Of a stretch of 64,000 bases of DNA, positions 1 to 7,606 are shown piece by piece (within the stretch, counting starts at the first letter, position 1; every line of letters starts with the position of its first letter). The position numbers and the translations under genes are program-made. The DNA lies in assembly GCA_019058315.1 (NCBI GenBank), contig JAHPZH010000004.1:310001-374000 (forward strand), given 5' to 3'. The notes below the pieces were generated by a model. That model searched no databases and had not been told where the DNA came from. It saw only the letters and a list, made by a program, of their open reading frames with translations. This stretch comes from Candidatus Helarchaeota archaeon (GTDB lineage: Archaea; Asgardarchaeota; Lokiarchaeia; Helarchaeales; RDOG01).

Positions 1-206
1 TCTAAAAATTGATTAAACAAGTTCAAATAGTCTATATATTGCCGAAATTTGAATTTATGAATATTTTTTGTGAATTTGCTTCTTGAATGGTATTGACTTA
101 CTCTTATTCTTAACCAAGAATTCACCTTTTCAGGAAACTTTTTATAAACTCCAAACCTTCTAGCCCAAGTATCCCTGTTATTTTCAATAATTTTATCAAT
201 TGACAT
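1..206 (-). CDS. Hypothetical protein, 3' end outside the window
   Basis: An open frame starts at ATG 206 and runs without a stop off the left edge (68 codons visible). A GGGAG ribosome-binding site lies 8 bases upstream, inside the last codons of the preceding gene, so the two are translationally coupled. The visible product is basic and rich in Arg, Lys, Phe and Tyr (begins MSIDKIIENNRDTWARRFGV), which would suit a small DNA- or RNA-binding protein, but I recognise no family. It is the third gene of a minus-strand operon with the genes at 444-689 and 212-439. Confidence 0.55.
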   Translation of the reverse strand, partial: MSIDKIIENNRDTWARRFGVYKKFPEKVNSWLRIRVSQYHSRSKFTKNIHKFKFRQYIDYLNLFNQFL

Positions 207-211
207 TTTAG

Positions 212-439
212 TTACTCCCTTTTTTTCATCAAAGGTATTATTTGAATTATACAACTTGGATTCAAATAAATTGGTTGTTTCTTATCCGGTGTACTGATTT
301 CTACGAATTTTACATCCCCTATTACCCTAATTTTATCAAAAAAAGCATAGTAAGTCATTCCTTCTATTTGAAAAATGTATTGCATGTCTTTAATCAGACC
401 GCCTTCTTGCTCATCTAATAACTTTAAATACTCACTCAT
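212..439 (-). CDS. Small hypothetical protein, 75 aa
   Basis: The 75-aa product alternates short hydrophobic strands with charged turns and looks like a small all-beta or alpha/beta protein. No signal peptide, membrane segment or known motif is visible. It lies 4 bases downstream of the 81-aa zinc-binding gene and 5 bases upstream of the truncated gene at the edge, so the three form one operon. ORFans of this size are common in this accessory region and in archaeal mobile elements. Function unknown. Confidence 0.6.
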   Translation of the reverse strand: MSEYLKLLDEQEGGLIKDMQYIFQIEGMTYYAFFDKIRVIGDVKFVEISTPDKKQPIYLNPSCIIQIIPLMKKRE

Positions 440-443
440 TAAA

Positions 444-689
444 TCACCTCAAAAAATTAGTTATTTTGGATTGTTTCGAAACCGATTTTTTAAGTTTCGC
501 TTGTTTTGGAACAAATGAAAATAAGGAGTCGAAGAATTGCGGATTTAAACAAACTGATAAATGATAAATGTTGTTTTTATATTGCTTACAATAACCTTTA
601 TTTCCTTTATTATCAAAACAACGACACCCTTTACAAACTTTCAAGCTAGGTCTAAAACCCTCAGTTCCGTACCAATCGATCTTGCTCAT
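444..689 (-). CDS. Small Cys-rich (zinc-ribbon-like) protein, 81 aa
   Basis: Four cysteines near the N-terminus (CKGCRCF, then GYC and SVC further on) make a CxxCxC...C...C arrangement typical of a small zinc-binding domain of about 30 residues. A basic Lys/Ser-rich tail follows. It resembles in style the 54-aa Cys protein at 50661, which also pairs CxxxC with a KxYC/NCKHY pattern. A nucleic-acid-binding or regulatory role is plausible but unproven. First gene of the minus-strand operon leading to the left edge. Confidence 0.6.
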   Translation of the reverse strand: MSKIDWYGTEGFRPSLKVCKGCRCFDNKGNKGYCKQYKNNIYHLSVCLNPQFFDSLFSFVPKQAKLKKSVSKQSKITNFLR

Positions 690-1084
690 GGGAAATTTTC
701 TCCTTATTTCCGTCTACGACTAATATACGGGAAATTTCAATTTATTAATTTTCTGAAATATTATCGGGTTTTCATGTAAATCCGATAATATGTTAGCAAT
801 CAAACAAATCCTTGCTCTTTTGTCAAAATACCCAAGATATCAAACTTCTAACCAACCTCCCAGGTTTTTTGAACGGTTATTCGGTGGTAGCGATAGAGGA
901 GGAAATGGTCTATGAAAGGAGAAAAAGAGTGGAAAAGACCTTTACGACATTGAAATGAGCCATTGTTATTAACCTTTTCATTTATTTATTTAAAAATTAG
1001 AAATAAATTGATTTCAAAATTAAACTATAAGATTTAATAGTCAATTATTTCAAATATTAAATTTGTATATACTTGGTGGGATAA
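690..1084. other. 395-base intergenic region between divergent operons
   Basis: No convincing gene. It carries the control regions of the leftward operon (start 689) and the rightward genes (start 1085). Visible structures are the 10-base inverted repeat at 758-791 and a short hairpin at 854-866 (AACCT, loop CCC, AGGTT) followed by T6, which looks like a terminator. Positions 890-950 are purine-rich and could belong to a small RNA, but no tRNA or known RNA fold is recognisable. A GGTG ribosome-binding site precedes the ATG at 1085. Confidence 0.5.
758..791. promoter_or_regulatory. Perfect 10-base inverted repeat, candidate operator
   Basis: ATATTATCGG at 758-767 is matched exactly by CCGATAATAT at 782-791 across a 14-base spacer. 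It lies about 70 bases upstream of the start of the 444-689 gene, where a repressor of the leftward operon could bind. It could also be a cruciform or a replication-related site of the element. Confidence 0.4.
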
Positions 1085-1393
1085 ATGTCGATTGAAGATG
1101 CAATTGAGGAAAGTATGGTTAAACAAAAGAAAAAGGAACAAGAAGAATTACCTTGGAAAATGTGTTTTTGTGTAATCAGCGTAATAATAGTAATAATTGT
1201 TTCTGTTTGGGCGGGAGTTTATTATGCTGATGACCAATCAAAATCTGATTTAGTCTGGTTATTAACATTCGCTGGTTTATCTGGATTCCTTGGAGATATT
1301 ACTGTTGGAGAATGGTTTATAATTGCTTATGCAATACATCCCCAAACTGCAATGACAGCATTATTCTTTGTTTTTGATTTATTTGGAGGTTAG
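1085..1393 (+). CDS. Small membrane protein with two hydrophobic segments, 102 aa
   Basis: A charged, Glu/Lys-rich N-terminal stretch (residues 1-23) is followed by a strong transmembrane helix at about 25-48 and a hydrophobic C-terminal region at about 58-100 that could form one or two more helices. A GGTGGGA ribosome-binding site precedes the ATG. The length and the paired hydrophobic helices resemble the major coat proteins of spindle-shaped archaeal viruses, but many small membrane proteins look like this, so that is only a hypothesis. It is followed 5 bases later by the duplicated 63-aa genes. Confidence 0.6.
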   Translation: MSIEDAIEESMVKQKKKEQEELPWKMCFCVISVIIVIIVSVWAGVYYADDQSKSDLVWLLTFAGLSGFLGDITVGEWFIIAYAIHPQTAMTALFFVFDLFGG

Positions 1394-1398
1394 ATAAT

Positions 1399-1590
1399 AT
1401 GGCAGAAGAATATAGAGTAATCGAAGTAAGTTTAGGCGGAATGAGAGGACCAGAAATAAATATTAAAAAGTGGGACGATTTTATAGCCGCAATTAAATTA
1501 AACAATATCAAAACAGTATTTAAAACAGGGAAAACTTTTTTCTTTCATTTAGGCGGTGCCGAAATAAAGTGCAAATATAAGAATGCGTAA
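1399..1590 (+). CDS. Small hypothetical protein, 63 aa (tandem copy 1)
   Basis: The product is paralogous to its neighbour at 1605-1796. Both share a KxWDDFIxAIKLNN core, then VKTVFK-type residues, FFF and a C-terminal CKYK. The predicted fold is a compact beta-alpha-beta unit. No known family is recognised. The pair is co-directional and spaced by 14 bases; it probably arose by gene duplication within the element. Confidence 0.65.
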   Translation: MAEEYRVIEVSLGGMRGPEINIKKWDDFIAAIKLNNIKTVFKTGKTFFFHLGGAEIKCKYKNA

Positions 1591-1604
1591 GAAGGAAGAA
1601 AATT

Positions 1605-1796
1605 ATGAGTGAAGAATATAAAGTAGTTGAAATGAGTCATTCGACATCAATGGCAGGACATACATTTTATATTAAGAATTGGGATGATTTCATAAAAGCA
1701 ATAAAATTAAACAATGTTAAAACGGTATTTAAAAGCGGAAAGGAATTTTTCTTTCCTTTAGAAGGCGTAGTAATAAGGTGTAAATATAAAAAATAA
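1605..1796 (+). CDS. Small hypothetical protein, 63 aa (tandem copy 2)
   Basis: Second copy of the 1399-1590 gene, about 55-60% identical by eye. It keeps the NWDDFIKAIKLNN core and the C-terminal RCKYKK, while the N-terminal loop between strand 1 and the core differs most (SHSTSMAGHT versus SLGGMRGPE). Divergence concentrated in one loop would be compatible with different binding specificities. An AAGGAAG ribosome-binding site lies just upstream. Confidence 0.65.
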   Translation: MSEEYKVVEMSHSTSMAGHTFYIKNWDDFIKAIKLNNVKTVFKSGKEFFFPLEGVVIRCKYKK

Positions 1797-1920
1797 ACAA
1801 TTTTTTTTATTTTTTACTGAAAAAAGGGAATGTGTAAAATATATGAGTGTTAAAAACAATAAAAAAGTTTTACTACTGATTTTTAGCTTCGTCATTATTA
1901 ATATTTTAAAGTGATTAAAA

Positions 1921-2178
1921 ATGGTAAAACAAATTACTATAGAAGATAGGTTTAGAGAATGGGAAAGAATGCTTGGAATTGCAGAAAATCTGAAAAAGGA
2001 CAGAGATTCTTTAGAAGATAATACTAAACGAAATCTATTTGATAAAATTATTTTACATTATAAAGGAGAAATAGAGCCATTAGAAGATAACGTAAGAAGA
2101 GAATTAAGAGCTAACCCTGAATTAAAAAAGAAATATGAAGGATTAGCAAAAAGAACTAATGCAGTATTTAAGAGTTAA
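1921..2178 (+). CDS. Small helical hypothetical protein, 85 aa
   Basis: Highly charged and predicted almost entirely helical, with Glu/Lys/Arg-rich heptad-like stretches between residues 8 and 80; it may form a helical hairpin or dimer. No known motif. No clear ribosome-binding site precedes ATG 1921, so the transcript may be leaderless or the start may differ. It is the last gene of the rightward cluster. A weak hairpin (GGAGT/ACTCC) followed by a T-run around 2181-2217 could be its terminator. Confidence 0.55.
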   Translation: MVKQITIEDRFREWERMLGIAENLKKDRDSLEDNTKRNLFDKIILHYKGEIEPLEDNVRRELRANPELKKKYEGLAKRTNAVFKS

Positions 2179-2496
2179 GGGAGTTGAAATTGAGTGAAAC
2201 GAGACTCCAATTTTTTTCATAAGAGATATAAACAAATTGAAGACGCTATGGTTAAAGTAAACTTCAATTCATTGATTTTCATATATTGATACTTTGAAAT
2301 TATTCTATTTATTTGCTAAAATCCCAAAAATCAAATTTGCAATCTGCAATAAATCAAAAAAGATTAAAAATCCTTGAATCTAATCAATCCCCCTTTTTTT
2401 ATCTTCTTTCAATATAAAATACGATCCAAATGAGAAACAAAGGAATTTTTAGGTTTTAAAAGTCGTTCTTGATCTTACAGTCAAATTATCCTCTCA
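2179..2496. other. 318-base convergent intergenic region
   Basis: This separates the 85-aa gene (+) from the end of the ten-gene membrane operon (-). Short T-runs on both strands (for example near 2208-2217 and 2391-2400) fit bidirectional transcription termination. I see no gene, tRNA or repeat. Confidence 0.5.
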
Positions 2497-3156
2497 TTAT
2501 CCCAATAAGTTCCCTAAGAATAAAAAATATACGACATCCCTAATATCAATCGAATCATAAAATTCGAAAGGAACAAAGAAAATATGTAAATAAATATCAT
2601 GCAAAGCCACCCCTAAACAAAAGCTACACAATAAAGCAAAAAAAATATTTTGATTTACAGTTAAACCCTTTGCATTATAGAAAATAAACAATAAAAGTAG
2701 AAAACCACCAATGCCCCAATACAAATGATGAATATGAACTCCATTAAATATTAATTCCCCATAATTAAAAACTCTAATGAATACTTCTGCAATAAAAAAT
2801 CCTAAAAACAATCCCAAACTAAAAAAAATGCTATATCTTCTAACCCTTCTTTCCTTAACATACAATTTTTCATATTCCTCATCAATATATTTATCTAAAA
2901 GGGTTTCTTTTTTCTGAAAATTGCTCCAAAAAATTATTTTAAATAAATAAATAAATCCGACAATTCCGATCCCTGTTGCAATGGGAAATAAAATAAACTC
3001 AAATAGAGCTTCATTAAAGTTATTTATATGAATGATTACCCAATAATCGTTATTCCATGCTATCAAAAATGTATAATATAAAACAAACCACTCTAATAGG
3101 AGAAAAAAATAACCAAATGCAACTAAAGAATATATTACTCTTCTCTTATTCAACAT
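2497..3156 (-). CDS. Polytopic membrane protein with HIHH motif
   Basis: About six hydrophobic segments are visible, split by a charged loop (KKETLLDKYIDEEYEK). A GVHIHHLYWGI motif sits at the start of a membrane helix and a HDIYLH stretch follows; clustered membrane His residues of this kind occur in several uncharacterised prokaryotic membrane families and may bind metal. The frame opens at ATG 3168, but GGGGA lies 5 bases upstream of the in-frame ATG at 3156, which I prefer (219 aa). Last gene of the membrane operon. Function unknown. Confidence 0.6.
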   Translation of the reverse strand: MLNKRRVIYSLVAFGYFFLLLEWFVLYYTFLIAWNNDYWVIIHINNFNEALFEFILFPIATGIGIVGFIYLFKIIFWSNFQKKETLLDKYIDEEYEKLYVKERRVRRYSIFFSLGLFLGFFIAEVFIRVFNYGELIFNGVHIHHLYWGIGGFLLLLFIFYNAKGLTVNQNIFFALLCSFCLGVALHDIYLHIFFVPFEFYDSIDIRDVVYFLFLGNLLG

Positions 3157-3278
3157 TTCAATCCCCATTCATGCTTTAAACTAAAATTTCTAATTGTATT
3201 AACATTTATTTGAAATAAGGAAAATAAAGCAAAAACTGAATGTAGGCCAACAAAGAAATTTTTTTGATTTTTATACAT
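3150..3278 (-). CDS. Small membrane-associated protein, 42 aa
   Basis: This short frame fills the only gap in the membrane operon. The stop codon of the upstream 437-aa gene (TGG TGA) forms a GGTGA ribosome-binding site a few bases before ATG 3278, and its own end overlaps the start of the next gene by 7 bases. The product has one hydrophobic stretch (FFVGLHSVFALFSLFQI) and ends KHEWGLKC. The tight coupling on both sides is the main evidence that it is translated. Confidence 0.45.
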   Translation of the reverse strand: MYKNQKNFFVGLHSVFALFSLFQINVNTIRNFSLKHEWGLKC

Positions 3279-3282
3279 TTTT

Positions 3283-4596
3283 TCACCAAAATAGATAATC
3301 AAAAGGATTAAAGTTGTCCTCCACTGTAAATAAGGGATAAGCATAAATTTCTCCTAAAGTTAGATTGTGTCCTGCTTTATAGTAATAAGTATAAAGTCCA
3401 TGAATCGTTATAGTTTTAGATATTGGTGTATTTTCGATGAAAAACGGGAAAAAACCCCTTCCCCAAGCCAATTCATCAGTATAATTATATTTGTATAAAA
3501 ACCAAACCGTTAAACCCATTATATTATGAGATTTGGGGATTTTAACGGTAAATTCCAAGTTTCCTAAATAAAACATATTCAAAGCCATTGGTTTGATAAC
3601 GCTTAAGAATGGAATTGAAAGATCCACTATAGTTCCATTGCTAAATTGTGATAAATCCATTGCCATTAAATCAATCAAATCAAATGGTAATGAATACAAA
3701 CCCACACCTGTCATAAAACCCCAACTTGTAACATTCCTATATTCTCCATACACATTAAAGGAAGGTGAAAACCTAATTCTAATTGTGGTATCTTTGCTCA
3801 AAACGAAATTAGCTATGACTGTAGAGGAAAAAACAATAAATGCGATTAAAAAGATTGTTGCAACTTTAGATAATTGAGTTTTATCAGAAAATTTAATTCC
3901 TAATTTCGAACTAACTTTCTTTTCAAATTCTAGTTCTTGTTTTGTTGTTATGCCCGTAACCTTCCTTTTTCGATAAAACTTTCTCTTGCTCAACTTATAA
4001 TAAACATAAAAACCTAAATCCACGATTAAAACTCCTAAATAGCCAAAAAGTAACCCCGAAACCCCAATAGATAGAGCAAATTCGATTATATGTTTAAAAT
4101 AATCCTTTACATTCATAACGAATATCGTGATGATATTGAAATTGAATAGATTTTCCATTCTAAAAGTAGAAACAACTAAATAAACTCCTATTCCTAAACC
4201 ACCGTACAACCCCAACAATTTTCCTATTTTGTGATTTTTAGTTCTTTTTACTTCTACTCCAATTTGATTTATAATGGTATGTACAAAGAAATAAGCAATA
4301 CCCACGATTAGTATTATGATAGAAATGATGATAACACTTGACTGAAACATGAAATAGCCACCCCAAGCAAAAAGCAACGACAAATCTAAGCCAATAGCAA
4401 TGGGGAATAATATAATGAAGATTGCAACAAATTGGATATTAACCGTACCTCCTAGCAAAGGAAATAATATGTAAAATATTGGTTCGACATAGTAAAATAC
4501 TAAAACCAAAACAATAGCAGTTACAAAGACTATAAAAATATGTGTGAAATCTTTTGAAAATATTTCTTTCATACGACTTGGTTTTGTTTCTTCCAT
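3283..4596 (-). CDS. Large polytopic membrane protein with extracellular C-terminal domain, 437 aa
   Basis: Residues 1-225 hold about six membrane helices. A charged loop (about 200-245) leads to a further helix near 250-270, and residues 270-437 form a non-membrane domain rich in beta residues with several N-glycosylation sequons (RNVT, SNGT, YNYT, HNLT), so it is probably extracellular. The segment VKRTKNHKIGKLLG is matched by VKRTRGQNIVKIL in the 262-aa neighbour, which suggests the two are distant paralogues. It overlaps that neighbour by one base. No family recognised. Confidence 0.6.
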   Translation of the reverse strand: MEETKPSRMKEIFSKDFTHIFIVFVTAIVLVLVFYYVEPIFYILFPLLGGTVNIQFVAIFIILFPIAIGLDLSLLFAWGGYFMFQSSVIIISIIILIVGIAYFFVHTIINQIGVEVKRTKNHKIGKLLGLYGGLGIGVYLVVSTFRMENLFNFNIITIFVMNVKDYFKHIIEFALSIGVSGLLFGYLGVLIVDLGFYVYYKLSKRKFYRKRKVTGITTKQELEFEKKVSSKLGIKFSDKTQLSKVATIFLIAFIVFSSTVIANFVLSKDTTIRIRFSPSFNVYGEYRNVTSWGFMTGVGLYSLPFDLIDLMAMDLSQFSNGTIVDLSIPFLSVIKPMALNMFYLGNLEFTVKIPKSHNIMGLTVWFLYKYNYTDELAWGRGFFPFFIENTPISKTITIHGLYTYYYKAGHNLTLGEIYAYPLFTVEDNFNPFDYLFW

Positions 4597-5384
4597 TATC
4601 CTTCACTCTTTGAATAATATTCCCATTCCTCAATGCTTACTACTTGTTGCTTTGTTAATTTTCTAAAAATCCAAAAAATTGAATCAACTATGAAAACTGA
4701 AATTAGGACTATCAGGAACAAGAAAAAAATTCTAACAAGCATATCAATGGCTACAATTCCACCCATGAACCAAAGAGGAATTGCATAAGCAAAGGGCAAT
4801 ATATAAATAGTTGTTAAATCCGCTAAATCAATCGTAATGTCAACATTAAAAATCCCAAAAGATCCAAATGTAGCTAATGAATATTCAAAAAAGGGGAACA
4901 TATAGAAAATTAATACTATTCCAACTCCAACCCCAACAGATTCTATCAAAATTTTTACTATATTTTGCCCTCTAGTCCTTTTAACCTTATACCTAAATGA
5001 AATTGGGGTGGATAATCCCCAAAAAGCAATAATAACGAAAATAGAAATAACAACTGAATAAACTAAAATTCCAAGATAATTCAAAATAAGGTAATCAACA
5101 AAATGAAACAGTATCCAAATAATATCACCTAAAGTACTTATTGCCGGTGCAAGTAAAACCAATTCTATTGGTAAATACAAAGCGAAATAAGTAATTTGGC
5201 TAAATACTTGGACATAAGAAAATGTAATTTGTGGAATATAGGTTAAAATCATAAAAGAAATTATAAAAATCGTTATCAAAACAAGAATTTTCGTGATATC
5301 ACCTGAAATTATTCCTCTAACATCCTCAGGCACTAGATTCCAACCTTCCTTTATTTTTTCCTCAAATTTTTTCTCTATTTCCAT
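4596..5384 (-). CDS. Polytopic membrane protein, 262 aa
   Basis: A soluble N-terminal stretch (1-30) is followed by about six transmembrane helices and a charged C-terminus. It shares the VKRTxxxxIxKxL loop and the following Gly-rich helix with the 437-aa protein encoded next, and stop and start codons of the two genes overlap by one base. This pairing suggests a heteromeric membrane complex. No catalytic motif is visible. Confidence 0.6.
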   Translation of the reverse strand: MEIEKKFEEKIKEGWNLVPEDVRGIISGDITKILVLITIFIISFMILTYIPQITFSYVQVFSQITYFALYLPIELVLLAPAISTLGDIIWILFHFVDYLILNYLGILVYSVVISIFVIIAFWGLSTPISFRYKVKRTRGQNIVKILIESVGVGVGIVLIFYMFPFFEYSLATFGSFGIFNVDITIDLADLTTIYILPFAYAIPLWFMGGIVAIDMLVRIFFLFLIVLISVFIVDSIFWIFRKLTKQQVVSIEEWEYYSKSEG

Positions 5385-5399
5385 TACGATAACCTCATT

Positions 5400-6245
5400 T
5401 TAAATTAAAAATTGGAAAATACTAAGTGTGGGTGTTGCACTTCGATAAGCTAATACATTGTTTAGAATGTGAGCTAAACAGCAAGATGAAATTCTCCTAC
5501 CATAAACATAATCAATCGCATAAACGCCTCTCGCAATTGCTGTAAAAAGTAGTTTACTCAGTTCACCACCATAAACCGAGAGATGATAAACCCCAAATAA
5601 AAAAACTACTAATGGGATTGTTAAACCGTCAATGTGTGGCAAAAAGAAGGTTTCAAATCCCCATGTAAACAATAATTCCTCTCCAACTGCAATTATTATG
5701 CTAACCACATATTGATTATAGCTTAAATTGAAAAATGATAAAGCTGTACTAAAGAAAAAAACTGAAATAAAAGAATTGATTACAAACATTAAAAGCAAAT
5801 GTAAACCAACTTCGCCAAACTCTCTTAAAGAAAATAAACCCTCAATTGTTGTTCTTGTTGTTGTTAAAGGTATTTGATTGCCTTTTTCATCTTTATAAAA
5901 AATCTGTACCCATCTTGTTTTTTCTTTCTTGGTTTCCTCATCAACATATTTTTCTTTCTTTTTCGCTAATATTATATTGCTCACAATCTTTAAGCAAATC
6001 CCAAAAATCCCCAACAAGCCGATAATCATTAATTTAATGACCATTTTTTGAATTTCAAACATTATGGGGTTCAATTGGGGATATTGGAACGTAATGATAT
6101 TGATTAGAGTAAAATTATAGGTAATAACGATTGCAAAAACTCCTAAAATTAGAATAAACGGAAAATCCACCTTATCAGGTCTAAACCACCTATTTTTTGG
6201 GTGGTAATCCCAACCATATTCTAAAATAAATTCCTCTAAACTCAT
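5400..6245 (-). CDS. CPBP-family intramembrane metalloprotease-like protein
   Basis: Multi-span membrane protein whose C-terminal half matches the CPBP (CAAX protease / bacteriocin-processing, ABI) family. Visible motifs are GEELLFTWGF with E189-E190, FGVYH with H221, and AHILNNV with H259 and N263. In the family these Glu, His and Asn residues form the membrane metal site that cleaves partner proteins. The usual Arg after the Glu pair (EExxxR) is missing, so activity is uncertain. Its start overlaps the stop of the 298-aa gene by 4 bases. In this operon it could process or mature one of the co-encoded anchored proteins. Confidence 0.75.
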   Translation of the reverse strand: MSLEEFILEYGWDYHPKNRWFRPDKVDFPFILILGVFAIVITYNFTLINIITFQYPQLNPIMFEIQKMVIKLMIIGLLGIFGICLKIVSNIILAKKKEKYVDEETKKEKTRWVQIFYKDEKGNQIPLTTTRTTIEGLFSLREFGEVGLHLLLMFVINSFISVFFFSTALSFFNLSYNQYVVSIIIAVGEELLFTWGFETFFLPHIDGLTIPLVVFLFGVYHLSVYGGELSKLLFTAIARGVYAIDYVYGRRISSCCLAHILNNVLAYRSATPTLSIFQFLI

Positions 6246-7138
6246 TTATACTTCCCTTTCACTACCTTTTCCTTTTTTAATTTGAGAAATTTGTTTCTTA
6301 ATATTGCATACTGAATTAATAAGCCAATAGTAATGCTACCATAAACTAACCCCATTATACTCCCGATTCCAATAACAAAATAAAGTAAATCGTCTTTCTC
6401 TTTTAATAAAAAAGGTAATAACAATAATTGCTCTAGAGTTGGTTCTTTAACGATTGTTTGATTTACTATTTCAAATGAATAAATTGGGGTTTGGTTTATA
6501 TTATTAAAAGAATCATTGCACCACCAAAAATAATAATGAGTTCCGATTGAGAAATTCCCTAAAACAATATAATAATCGCTTGAAATATCGTCTATTACTA
6601 CATATTCAACATAATCTAAATGTAAAATGACTTTTGAAATATTTGAATCCTGATCAATCCACCTGGCACTAAAATTTATTTTTAGATCAAGAGTCCAGTT
6701 CAATGGTGAACTTATATTTATTGTAACATGGGAATATTCTGGAGCTAGAGAATCAAAGGGATATAATTTATATTCAAGCAATTCATTACTTTGATGATTG
6801 ATTGTTTCACTAATATTAGTATATTGAAATTTAGAAATAGAAAGGTTATAATGTCCCTTTTTCAATCTTTTCCATTGACTATGACCACTAGAACTAGTGA
6901 ATTTAGTATCAACCCACAAATTTTGTTGCAGAGTTACGTTTGCATTTTCAATGGGTACTCCTTCTTTATCGGTTACATATATAATTAAGTCATTTTTGTG
7001 ATGTCCCCATCCCCAACTAGCTACCATTAACTCATTTGTTGGTGCAGGGTTAGAATTAAAAAAACTATATCCACCTAATAACAGAAGGGCAATGATAAAA
7101 CCACCACCAAATTTAACTTTATTTTTAAACGAAATCAT
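6242..7138 (-). CDS. Anchored surface protein with carboxypeptidase-regulatory-like and Ig-like domains
   Basis: An N-terminal hydrophobic helix (about 10-28) serves as signal or anchor. Residues 48-115 have the strand pattern of carboxypeptidase-regulatory-like domains (VTDKEGVPIENANVTL, then GHYNLSISK). Residues 130-230 look like an Ig/PKD-type beta sandwich with NxS/T sequons. A second transmembrane helix (about 252-283) precedes a Lys-rich cytoplasmic tail. Such proteins sit on the cell or virion surface. It overlaps the CPBP gene by 4 bases. Confidence 0.65.
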   Translation of the reverse strand: MISFKNKVKFGGGFIIALLLLGGYSFFNSNPAPTNELMVASWGWGHHKNDLIIYVTDKEGVPIENANVTLQQNLWVDTKFTSSSGHSQWKRLKKGHYNLSISKFQYTNISETINHQSNELLEYKLYPFDSLAPEYSHVTINISSPLNWTLDLKINFSARWIDQDSNISKVILHLDYVEYVVIDDISSDYYIVLGNFSIGTHYYFWWCNDSFNNINQTPIYSFEIVNQTIVKEPTLEQLLLLPFLLKEKDDLLYFVIGIGSIMGLVYGSITIGLLIQYAILRNKFLKLKKEKVVKGKYK

Positions 7139-7154
7139 TTATCCAACCACTTTA

Positions 7155-7577
7155 CTAAACCAAAACCAAGAATTGAACAACACCACAATTTAAAATTTCT
7201 TCAAATATTCTCAAATATGCATTGTAACACCAAATTTTAGAAATTTCAGAATCCACCCATGATAATAAGGTTAAACTCCCAAGAATCCAAGAAAAATCCC
7301 AAAAATAGATTAAACTCAATATTGCAATTAATAATCTAGTTCCAAATAAAAAATTAACCAAACCAAATTCTTTCTTTTTGCTTAATCTCTTACATTTTGG
7401 TTTCTCATTTGAGGATTTAAAATATTTTTCAAAAAGTAATGATAATAATATGGAAATAATAACAATCGCTAAAATTAACGGAATAAAAGGAATTTTGAGG
7501 AAAAATAAACTAACCCAATAACTTTCCAAAAATACCAAAATCAAAAATAACTCCTTTCTGCTAATCTCATACGACAT
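7155..7577 (-). CDS. Small polytopic membrane protein, 140 aa
   Basis: Four hydrophobic segments are visible (about 10-25, 28-48, 72-95, 97-138), with a charged Lys-rich loop (SSNEKPKCKRLSKKKEF) between the second and third. It lies 29 bases after the 641-aa gene and 16 bases before the 298-aa gene in the same operon. No family recognised. Confidence 0.55.
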   Translation of the reverse strand: MSYEISRKELFLILVFLESYWVSLFFLKIPFIPLILAIVIISILLSLLFEKYFKSSNEKPKCKRLSKKKEFGLVNFLFGTRLLIAILSLIYFWDFSWILGSLTLLSWVDSEISKIWCYNAYLRIFEEILNCGVVQFLVLV

Positions 7578-7606
7578 TAAGAAAAATCACCCTAAAAAAA
7601 AATAAA

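Noticed and set aside
561..779. Plus-strand frame of 72 codons
   Set aside because: Lies antisense to the Cys-rich 444-689 gene and its upstream region; hydrophobic composition arises from AT-rich antisense DNA.
840..960. Purine-rich GC-higher stretch considered as tRNA or structured RNA
   Set aside because: No TTCRA T-loop, acceptor stem or conserved fold is found; only a 5-base hairpin at 854-866 is visible.
1843..1914. 23-codon frame (begins MSVKNNKKVLLLIFS) between two small genes
   Set aside because: Hydrophobic but very short, with a poorly placed ribosome-binding site and no conserved partner; chance frame cannot be excluded.
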